Assembly: GCF_040797425.1 (NCBI RefSeq)
Contig: NZ_JBFNEH010000043.1
Location: 1 to 31,870 of the forward strand
DNA length: 31,870 bases
Source of the DNA: Symbiobacterium sp040797425
Lineage (GTDB): Bacteria > Bacillota > Sulfobacillia > Symbiobacteriales > Symbiobacteriaceae
Direction of reading: 5' to 3'
Part shown: piece by piece, positions 7,481 to 14,374 of the stretch
How the letters are laid out: every line of letters begins with the position of its first letter
How positions within the stretch are numbered: the stretch's first letter is position 1
The notes under the pieces: model-generated
Databases searched by the model: none
What the model saw: the letters and a program-made list of their open reading frames with translations, nothing else
What the model was told of the DNA's origin: nothing
Program-made: the position numbers and the translations under genes

Positions 7481-7831
7481 CGGTGACCGGAACGGATGCC
7501 CCGGTGTCAGGGAGGGCCACATCCAGCAGGAGGCCGGCGGCGGCCACGCGTCCCTCCGGATGAGTTCGTCCCGTGAGCATCACCGGGGGATCGAAATGGG
7601 GTAGGCCAACCGGCAGCGGCGCTGCCCCCGCAGTCGAGGGTGGACCAGCCTGCGGCAGGCGGGTGCGGGCCCGCGTGCCGGCCTCCGTTCCGGTCGAAAT
7701 GCGCCCCGCACCGACCCACCCGGGCGGAGGCCCACCGGTTCCGGAACAATCCATCCTCCTGGACGTCTACATGAGTGCTGCCATCCTTCTCCACGCCCCT
7801 TCGACGAGAGGAGCTGCGGAACTACATCGCC
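7481..7831. other. Spacer of 350 bases before mutS2
   Basis: I see no gene. The segment is GC-rich with short inverted repeats (for example near 7660-7690) and two similar words, GGATCGAAATGGGG (about 7586) and GGTCGAAATGCGCC (about 7691). No promoter matching the consensus is visible. Confidence 0.3.
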
Positions 7832-10213
7832 ATGGATGAACGCACGCTGCGAACGCTGGAGTTCGCCAAGATAAAGGAGATGCTGGCCGAGCGCACGGCG
7901 ACCTCCCTGGGCAAGGAGATCGTCGAGTCCCTCGCGCCCGCGACCGACTTCCTGGAGGTCCGGCACCGCCAGGCCGAGACCACCGAGGCGCGCCGGCTCT
8001 ACGAGGGCGGTCACTCCATCCCCCTGGGCGGCCTGCACGACCTGCGTCCGTACCTGCAGCGGGCGGTGCGCGGCGGCATGCTGGAGCCCGCCGACCTGTT
8101 GGACGTGGCCGACACCGCGGCCAGCAGCCGCCGGTTGAAGCGGTTCCTGGAAGAGCAGGAGGACCTGCCGATCCTCACCGCCCTGTCGCGGATGCTCGGC
8201 ACCTTCAACCGCCTGGAGGCCGAGATCCGGCAGTGCATCGACGAGCACGGCGAGGTGCGCGACGACGCCAGCCCTGCCCTGTACGACATCCGGCGGTCCA
8301 TGCGCACCCTGCAGAACCGCATGAAGGAGCGGCTGGATGCCTTCGTGCGGGGTCCGGCCGCCAAGTACCTGCAAGATCCCATCGTCACCATCCGGGACAA
8401 CCGGTTCGTCGTCCCGGTGAAGATCGAGTACCGGGCGCAGGTGCCCGGCATCGTCCACGACCAGTCCAGTTCGGGCTCGACTCTCTTCATCGAGCCGCTG
8501 GCCATCGTGGAGATGAACAACGACCTGAAGGAGCTGACCCTGAAGGAGCGGGAAGAGGTGAACCGCATCCTCACCCGCCTGTCGAGCCTGGTGGCCCAGG
8601 AGGCCGACGCCCTGATGGACACCCTCCAGGCGGTGGCGCAGATCGACTTCGCCTCGGCCAAGGGCCGGCTCTCGCTGGACCTGGACTGCACCGAGCCCGA
8701 GCTGGTGCGCGAGCCCCTGCTGGAGATCCGCAAGGGGCGGCACCCGCTGCTGAAGGGTAAGGTGGTGCCCATCGATGTCCACATCGGCATCACCTTCGAC
8801 ACCCTGGTGATCACCGGCCCCAACACGGGCGGCAAGACCGTGGCGCTGAAGACCATGGGGCTCTTCGTCCTCATGGCGCAGTCGGGCCTGCACCTGCCCG
8901 CGGCCCACGGCACCCGGGTGGGCATCTTCCAGCAGGTCTTCGTGGACATCGGCGACGAGCAGTCCATCGAGCAGTCGCTCTCCACCTTCTCGGGCCACAT
9001 GACCAACATCATCCGCATCCTGAACGCCCTGGACGGCCCGGCGCTGGTCCTGCTGGACGAGCTGGGCGCCGGCACCGACCCGACGGAAGGCGCGGCGCTG
9101 GCGATGTCGATCCTGGAGCATCTGCACGCCCGCGGGGCGAAGACGGTGGCGACCACCCATTATTCCGAGCTGAAGACCTATGCCTACACCCGCAGCCGCG
9201 TGGAGAACGCCTCGGTGGAGTTCGACGTGCAGACGCTGCAGCCCACCTTCCGCCTGCTGATCGGCGTGCCGGGCTCCTCCAACGCGTTCGAGATCTCCCG
9301 GCGCCTGGGGCTCTCCCCCCATATCGTCGACCGCGCCCGCCAGTTCCTCACGAAGGAGCAGGAGCGGGTGGAGGATCTGATTCAGGGCATCCATGCCACC
9401 CGGGCCGAGCTGGAGAAGGAGCGGGCCGAAGCGAACCGCCTGCGGGCGGAGGCCCAGCGCATGCGGGACGAGTACGAGCGGCGCTACGGCGACGCCAAGA
9501 AGAAGGCCGCCGAAACGCTGGAGAAGGCCCGGGTCCAGGCGCAGCAGATCCTGACCACCGCCCGGCGCGAGGCGGAGGCGGTGATCAGCGAGCTGAAGCA
9601 GGCGTTGCGGGAGCAGCGGGAGGCCGAACGGATGCAGGCGATCCAGACGGCCCGCAGCCGCCTGGCCAGGGCGCGGGCTGCCGTGGAGCCCAGCGAGGCG
9701 GAACTGCGGGCGCAGCGGCGGGGGGAGGTTCCCCGGGGGTTGCAGCCGGGCGAGGCCGTGCGCATCATCTCGCTCGACACCCGCGGCTACGTGCTCACTC
9801 CGCCTGACGAGCAGGGCAACGTGCTGGTGCAGGCGGGGATCATCAAGATGACCGTCTCGCTGACCGACCTGGAGCGGGTGGAGGAGGAGCAGCCCGCCGG
9901 GAAGGCGAAGGGCGCGCCGGGCGTGCGCACCCGCGACCGCAGCCTGGCCGCCGCCAAGGCGCAGGAGGTACCCACCGAGGTGGATCTGCGGGGGCTGATG
10001 GTCGACGAGGCCCTGGAGAAGGTCGACAAGTTCCTCGACGACGCCGTGCTCGCCGGCCTGCCCCAGGTGCGCATCATCCACGGGAAGGGCACGGGCGCCC
10101 TGCGCAAGGCGATCACGGAGGCGCTCCGCACCGACCGCCGGGTGGTCTCGTACCGGCTTGGCGGCGTCGGCGAGGGCGGCGACGGGGTGACGGTGGCGAA
10201 GCTGCAGGAGTGA
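7832..10213 (+). CDS. mutS2: MutS2 ATPase/endonuclease with Smr domain
   Basis: A 793-residue MutS2. The N-terminal core and clamp regions lead to the MutS ATPase with Walker A GPNTGGKT (329-336) and Walker B LVLLDELGAGTDPTEG (about 406-420). A long Glu/Arg/Ala-rich coiled coil follows (about 510-620), then a C-terminal Smr nuclease domain from about 716 (TEVDLRGLMVDEALE, IIHGKGTGALR). MutS2 lacks the mismatch-recognition domain; described roles include suppression of recombination and, in Bacillus, splitting of collided ribosomes. The length is typical (about 780). ATG 7832 fits the family start MDERTLRTLEF; the ribosome binding site GAGAGGAG lies about 19 bases upstream, rather far. An in-frame ATG at 7775 would add 19 unlikely residues. 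Confidence 0.95.
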   Translation: MDERTLRTLEFAKIKEMLAERTATSLGKEIVESLAPATDFLEVRHRQAETTEARRLYEGGHSIPLGGLHDLRPYLQRAVRGGMLEPADLLDVADTAASSRRLKRFLEEQEDLPILTALSRMLGTFNRLEAEIRQCIDEHGEVRDDASPALYDIRRSMRTLQNRMKERLDAFVRGPAAKYLQDPIVTIRDNRFVVPVKIEYRAQVPGIVHDQSSSGSTLFIEPLAIVEMNNDLKELTLKEREEVNRILTRLSSLVAQEADALMDTLQAVAQIDFASAKGRLSLDLDCTEPELVREPLLEIRKGRHPLLKGKVVPIDVHIGITFDTLVITGPNTGGKTVALKTMGLFVLMAQSGLHLPAAHGTRVGIFQQVFVDIGDEQSIEQSLSTFSGHMTNIIRILNALDGPALVLLDELGAGTDPTEGAALAMSILEHLHARGAKTVATTHYSELKTYAYTRSRVENASVEFDVQTLQPTFRLLIGVPGSSNAFEISRRLGLSPHIVDRARQFLTKEQERVEDLIQGIHATRAELEKERAEANRLRAEAQRMRDEYERRYGDAKKKAAETLEKARVQAQQILTTARREAEAVISELKQALREQREAERMQAIQTARSRLARARAAVEPSEAELRAQRRGEVPRGLQPGEAVRIISLDTRGYVLTPPDEQGNVLVQAGIIKMTVSLTDLERVEEEQPAGKAKGAPGVRTRDRSLAAAKAQEVPTEVDLRGLMVDEALEKVDKFLDDAVLAGLPQVRIIHGKGTGALRKAITEALRTDRRVVSYRLGGVGEGGDGVTVAKLQE

Positions 10214-10398
10214 GGGCGTGCGGCGGACCTGTAGGGGCGGGCGAGTTGCCAGCACGACGGTGACGGCGCTGTCCCACGGAGCGACGTGGCTGGATGATGG
10301 CGACGGAGTCACCGGAGTGAGGAAGTTGACTGGGTGCTTCCGTCAGAGCCGCATGACTGGTGAAGTGAGAACTGCGCGGGCGGCAACGCCGCAGCACG

Positions 10399-10455
10399 GG
10401 CCTTGCTGGTTCGGAGGTCGCAGGCTTTCTGCGTTTTCCGAGCGCCAGCGAGGCC
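10399..10455 (+). repeat. Inverted repeat GGCCTTGCTGG ... CCAGCGAGGCC
   Basis: GGCCTTGCTGGTTCGG (10399-10414) pairs with CCGA...CCAGCGAGGCC (10438-10455), with one G-U pair and a small bulge. The 16-base left arm recurs exactly at 10940-10955, 541 bases away. It lies in the 400-base gene-free stretch after mutS2. Confidence 0.5.
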
Positions 10456-10514
10456 CCTTCGCATTGTGGGCCCTCGGCCGGCGCTCCGCCCCACCATCAC
10501 TGTGCTGGCCCACG

Positions 10515-10615
10515 TTCACAAGCTTTGACACGAGGGAACCCGCACCGCATCGGGCACGCGGGCTGCGCCGGCGTGCCTACTGCGGTGTGGTCTTTGCTGT
10601 TGCAAATCGTGTGAA
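10515..10615 (+). repeat. Hairpin element copy 1 (176-nt period)
   Basis: Arms TTCACAAGCTTTG (10515-10527) and CAAATCGTGTGAA (10603-10615) pair with two mismatches around a GC-rich interior. The same layout recurs exactly 176 bases downstream. Confidence 0.5.
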
Positions 10616-10617
10616 GC

Positions 10618-11352
10618 TCACGCACGGGCATCCGATGCGTGGGGTGAACATGCCGCCTCATACGCTGACCCCGACCTTCGGCCTGCCACCCTCACAAGAT
10701 TTGGTACGGGGAAAACCGCAGGGCGGCAGGCGCTCGGGTCTTGCCTGCCGGCCTGATGCCACGCCGCTTCTGCTGTTTCACGTCTTGTGAGGCTCACTCC
10801 ACGACCCAGTGCACAACCGAGGCACCTGCATGTGCGGTGCCGCTCCCCGGAAGAGTTCCACATGCAGCGATCGGCCGGGGTGTCGTCGCACCCCGGCCGA
10901 TCTCGGTTGGGTTCAGGCTCAGCCCCGTACTCCTTCCCCGGCCTTGCTGGTTCGGTACGGGGCGAGGCGGTCAGCATCCCGCGGAGATCGTCGTAATAAG
11001 GCATCAGTCGTTGCGCCTCATCGAGGTCCTTCCAGCTCACTTGCCGAACGTCGCTGAGAAGGTCGGCTCCCAGCGTACCGCCCACGATTTCGCCGCGGAA
11101 CGTGACGAAGAGATCGTGCGTCTGGCCCAGGCGTTCGCTGACATGCACAACGGGTCCGATGCACGCTTCCAGCCCCGTCTCCTCCAGGGCTTCCCGCCGA
11201 GCGGTTTCCGCGAGGCTCTCACCCGGCTCTCGCCCCCCGCCGGGGAGGCTCCAGGAACCGTGGTCGTTGAGCACCATCAGAACTCGCTCGGTGTTGCGAT
11301 CGAAGATGAGCACGTACGCCACGTCGACCCGCCGTCTGCCAGGTTGGTTCAC
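10618..11352 (-). CDS. Nudix hydrolase with anomalous C-terminal extension
   Basis: The first 138 or so residues are a complete Nudix domain: VAYVLIFD at the start and a perfect Nudix box, from GREPGE through REALEETGL (about 39-61). Such enzymes hydrolyse nucleoside diphosphates linked to another moiety; the substrate is not predictable. GTG 11352 is chosen over TTG 11370 because GGGGGAGG sits eight bases before it. The frame then stays open for about 106 more residues (10618-10938) rich in Arg, Cys and Pro and not domain-like. They overlap hairpin repeats and begin at the second copy of the GGCCTTGCTGGTTCGG word. The original stop was probably lost, so the tail may not be a functional part of the protein. 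Confidence 0.8.
   Translation of the reverse strand: MNQPGRRRVDVAYVLIFDRNTERVLMVLNDHGSWSLPGGGREPGESLAETARREALEETGLEACIGPVVHVSERLGQTHDLFVTFRGEIVGGTLGADLLSDVRQVSWKDLDEAQRLMPYYDDLRGMLTASPRTEPARPGKEYGAEPEPNRDRPGCDDTPADRCMWNSSGERHRTCRCLGCALGRGVSLTRRETAEAAWHQAGRQDPSACRPAVFPVPNLVRVAGRRSGSAYEAACSPHASDARA
10691..10791 (+). repeat. Hairpin element copy 2 (176-nt period)
   Basis: Arms CTCACAAGA (10691-10699) and TCTTGTGAG (10783-10791) pair perfectly. Compared with copy 1, the outer T-A pair is replaced by C-G, and the sequences before the right arms (TTTGCTGTT and TTCTGCTGTTT) are alike. This is a compensatory change that favours a conserved RNA or DNA hairpin. Confidence 0.5.
10869..10902 (+). repeat. 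Perfect 14-bp hairpin inside the Nudix tail
   Basis: GATCGGCCGGGGTG (10869-10882) pairs perfectly with CACCCCGGCCGATC (10889-10902) around a six-base loop. It is flanked by another repeat pair, CTGCATGTG (10827-10835) and CACATGCAG (10860-10868). There is no T run on either strand, so a terminator is not supported. Confidence 0.6.
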
Positions 11353-11454
11353 GCCGAAGGCCTCCCCCAACGTAGCAGCGCTAACTCCGGCGGAGAAGCA
11401 GCGGCGTGGGTTCCGGAGTGATGGGGGGTTGCGGCGACCGATGCGCGCTGTGGA

Positions 11455-12822
11455 CTACCTACTCGCACTCGAGCGGTTCGACGTCGTTACGTCCTGCCAC
11501 GACTCGCTCCGGGCCGCCTCCGCCATCGCCAGGGCGTTCGCACCGGCCTCCAGCGGCGCCAGCGGTTCGCCGGCGCCCGCTGCCGCTCTGCGCAGTTGCA
11601 TGAAGCCCCGGCGGACCATCTCGCGGTACAGAGGTTCGCCGCCCTCCAGATGGATGTCAACCCGGACCCGGTTGTCGCCGAGGGGGAGGACCAGCAGCGT
11701 CGGGCCAGCGGGTGCCTGGCCGGCCAGCGTGCGATTCCCTGATGAGTTGACTGGCCCGGCCTGTTCGGCCGCCGCACGCCCGGCCGGGTCGTGCCCCCGC
11801 GGTGCAACCCCCGCACCCGTCCGCACGGCCGGGTCACAGCCGAATGCAGTCAACTCCGCCCGCGCTATCTCCTCCAGCGCCCGAACAGCCACGGGCGTGA
11901 GGCGAAGTTCGCCCGTGAGCCGCCGGGGGATCCAGTCGTCGATGCGGAGCCAGCCCGCCGTGAAGCCCAGTTCTCGCACCTGGTGTTCGTCGGCAGACCG
12001 CACGAACCCGTGGTAGAAGCTGGCCACGAGGTGCCAGGGGCGTCCGGCGGCCGTTCCTTCGTACTCGACCACCGCCATCGCCCGGGCGGGCAGCCCCGTT
12101 CGGCGAGGGTGGGGCCACCCTGCCCCCCATGCTCGCAGCGGCCGGGCGCCCAGCACCCAGGCGGCCTCATCAAAGAAGTGGACGCCGTGCTCGATCAGTA
12201 CGCCACCGCTCCGTCCGGGGTCCCAGAACCAGTGGTCGGTGGGAAGTTCCCCGCCGGCCCAGTTCTCGACGTGCCAGCGCTCGGGGAGGCCCAACAGCCC
12301 GGCCTGGTACCAGCGGCGCACGCAGTTGATGATCGGATTGGCCCGCATTACGAAGTTCATCCCGGCGGCCACGCCCCGTTCCCGCGCCAGGGCGGCGAGT
12401 GCCTGCAGCCGTTCGGCGGAGAGCGCCCCCGGCTTTTCCTGGAACAGGGCCTTTCCCGCCTCAACCGCGGCTTGCGCCACCTGCGGCTGCAGGTCGGGCG
12501 GTGTGGCCACCAGGACGACATCGACGTCGGCGCGACGGGCCAGCTCCAGCAGATCCGATGTGGCGTCAGGGGCGCCGGGTGCCAGGCCGGCCTCCTCCCG
12601 GGCCCGCCGCCACGCCGCCAGCGCCGCGGCCCGGCTGACGTCGCTGCGGGCTGAGACCCCGGCCAGTTCCACGTCCGGCAGCGGCGCCAGGGCGGTCAGC
12701 ACGAACCGTCCAAACGCCCCGGCGCCGGCCAGCCCCAGGCGCCAGGGGTGCCCCCCGGCCCCCGCAACGACAGGCGTCTTCGCACTGGAGGCGGCACCCC
12801 ACGGGTGGTCCGTCACCGCCAT
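11455..12822 (-). CDS. Gfo/Idh/MocA family oxidoreductase
   Basis: A 455-residue NAD(P)-dependent sugar-type dehydrogenase. A Rossmann start (WRLGLAGAGAFGRFVL) is followed by VDVVLVATPPDLQPQVAQAAVEAGKALFQEKPGA, containing the family EKP motif, and a C-terminal alpha/beta domain (IEHGVHFFDEAAWVLG). It probably oxidises or epimerises a sugar or inositol derivative in the cytoplasm. Residues about 340-390 form an Ala/Gly/Pro-rich insert (RTGAGVAPRGHDPAG) not expected in the family. ATG 12822 overlaps the end of the upstream mutase gene by ten bases, so it is the last gene of the four-gene operon and is probably translationally coupled. Substrate unknown; the partners suggest a mannose- or glucose-type nucleotide pathway. 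Confidence 0.85.
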   Translation of the reverse strand: MAVTDHPWGAASSAKTPVVAGAGGHPWRLGLAGAGAFGRFVLTALAPLPDVELAGVSARSDVSRAAALAAWRRAREEAGLAPGAPDATSDLLELARRADVDVVLVATPPDLQPQVAQAAVEAGKALFQEKPGALSAERLQALAALARERGVAAGMNFVMRANPIINCVRRWYQAGLLGLPERWHVENWAGGELPTDHWFWDPGRSGGVLIEHGVHFFDEAAWVLGARPLRAWGAGWPHPRRTGLPARAMAVVEYEGTAAGRPWHLVASFYHGFVRSADEHQVRELGFTAGWLRIDDWIPRRLTGELRLTPVAVRALEEIARAELTAFGCDPAVRTGAGVAPRGHDPAGRAAAEQAGPVNSSGNRTLAGQAPAGPTLLVLPLGDNRVRVDIHLEGGEPLYREMVRRGFMQLRRAAAGAGEPLAPLEAGANALAMAEAARSESWQDVTTSNRSSASR

Positions 12823-14369
12823 TCCACCGGCCCCAGTTCCGGGAACCGACGCAGGGCGGCGGTCATCTCCGCCTTCGCCCGCTCGAGGTCGGCATCGGTG
12901 CGCCCCTCGCAGCGGAGCACCAGAACCGGCTGCGTGTTGGACGCCCGCACCAGCCCCCACCCGCCGGGGAAGAGCACGCGGGCGCCGTCCACCGTCAGGA
13001 CCTCGTAGCGGCCCCGGAAATGCTCTCGCACCCCTTCGACCACCGTGGCCTTCAACTCCTCGGGGCACGCCACCCGCACCTCCGGGGTGGAGGGGTAGCG
13101 GGGCACGTCGGCCCACAGGGCGGAGAGCGGGCGGTCGCTGCGGCTCACGATCCGGCACAGGCGGGCGCCGGCGTAGAGCGCGTCGTCGAAGCCGTAGTAC
13201 TCATCCCGGAAAAAGAGGTGGCCGGACATTTCGCCTGCGAAGGGGCTGCCCAGCTCCCGCAGGCTTTTCTTGATGTACGAGTGGCCGGTGCGGTGGAAGA
13301 GCGGCTTCCCGCCCAGGCGCTCGATCTCCTCCACCAGGGCCTGCGAGCACTTGACCTCCACCAGCGCAGTGGCGCCGGGGTAGCGGGGGAGGATCTCCCG
13401 CCAGAAGAGGATCATGAGCTGGTCGCCCCACAGGATCTGCCCCTGGTCGTCCACGACGCCGAGGCGGTCGCCGTCGCCGTCGAACGCGAGGCCCAAGTCC
13501 GCGCCGGTCTCCCGGACGGTGCGGATGAGGTCCACCAGGTTCTCGGGCCGCACCGGGTCCGGGTGGTGGTTCGGAAACGTGGGATCAGACTCGCAGTAGA
13601 GCGGGATCACCTCGCAGCCCAGGGCCCGGAACAGCTCCGGGACGATGGGGCCGGCGGTTCCGTTGCCGGCGTCGACCACCACCTTGAGGGGACGGTCGAG
13701 CGCCACCCGGCCGGTGATCATCTCGCAGTACGCGGGGATGGGGTTGGCGTGGCGTACCCGGCCGGCCCGGGCGGCGGGCTGCACGCCCGTGCCCGACCTG
13801 GCAGCGGCAGCAGAAGCAGGTGCTGCCGGGACCGGTTCCGCAGCGGCAGCCACCGTCGTGGCTGTTTCAGCCGGGACTCCCGCTGCGGCTGTCCCCGTCG
13901 GGGTCGCGCCCCGAAGAACCCCGGATGCCGCCGCCGCAGCCCCGGCGGCGACAGACACGGCCCGCCGGCGGAGGTCCTGGATTGCCTCGCCGTACAGCGT
14001 GCCCGGGCCCAGGCAGAGCTTGAACCCGTTCTCGTCGGCCGGGTTGTGGCTGGCGGTGATCATCACGGCTGGTTCGATGCCGTAGAACTCGCGGGCCCAG
14101 TAGAGCACGGGCGTTACCACCTGGCCGATGTCGAGCACGTCGAGCCCTTCGGCCGTGATCCCCTCGATCAGGGCCCGGGCCAGGGCCGGCGAGGAGGTGC
14201 GGTTGTCCCGGCCGACCAGGACCTCCCGGAAGCCCTGCTCGCGGGCCATCCCGGCGAACGCCCTGCCCACGAGGCGCGCAGTCTCATCAGTCAGGGTCTG
14301 CCCGTATACACCGCGGATGTCGTACTCACGAAAGATCACGTCCGGCAGTGCGGTGGTAATCTCTGTCAT
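12813..14369 (-). CDS. Phosphomannomutase/phosphoglucomutase with Ala-rich insert
   Basis: A 518-residue alpha-D-phosphohexomutase that interconverts hexose 6- and 1-phosphates. All four active-site loops are visible: phosphoserine TASHNP (Ser107), metal loop DGDGDR (297-302), sugar loop GEMSGH (379-384) and phosphate loop RASNTQP (475-481). The family is usually about 450-460 residues; the excess is an Ala/Thr/Pro-rich insert at about 138-203, between domains 1 and 2. ATG 14369 has GAGGTG about seven bases upstream. ATG 14375 overlaps the upstream stop as TGATG and is the alternative start. It supplies hexose-1-phosphate to the nucleotidyltransferase of the same operon. Confidence 0.9.
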   Translation of the reverse strand: MTEITTALPDVIFREYDIRGVYGQTLTDETARLVGRAFAGMAREQGFREVLVGRDNRTSSPALARALIEGITAEGLDVLDIGQVVTPVLYWAREFYGIEPAVMITASHNPADENGFKLCLGPGTLYGEAIQDLRRRAVSVAAGAAAAASGVLRGATPTGTAAAGVPAETATTVAAAAEPVPAAPASAAAARSGTGVQPAARAGRVRHANPIPAYCEMITGRVALDRPLKVVVDAGNGTAGPIVPELFRALGCEVIPLYCESDPTFPNHHPDPVRPENLVDLIRTVRETGADLGLAFDGDGDRLGVVDDQGQILWGDQLMILFWREILPRYPGATALVEVKCSQALVEEIERLGGKPLFHRTGHSYIKKSLRELGSPFAGEMSGHLFFRDEYYGFDDALYAGARLCRIVSRSDRPLSALWADVPRYPSTPEVRVACPEELKATVVEGVREHFRGRYEVLTVDGARVLFPGGWGLVRASNTQPVLVLRCEGRTDADLERAKAEMTAALRRFPELGPVEWR

Positions 14370-14374
14370 GCCCA

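Noticed and set aside
7580..10312. Minus-strand open frame of 910 codons opposite mutS2
   Set aside because: Shadow of mutS2 in GC-rich DNA; composition is unlike protein and it has no ribosome binding site.
10214..10960. Group II intron remnant
   Set aside because: GAGCCGCATGACTGG and GTGAGAAC near 10347-10373 recalled intron domain IV/V words, but no domain V hairpin or maturase frame could be found.
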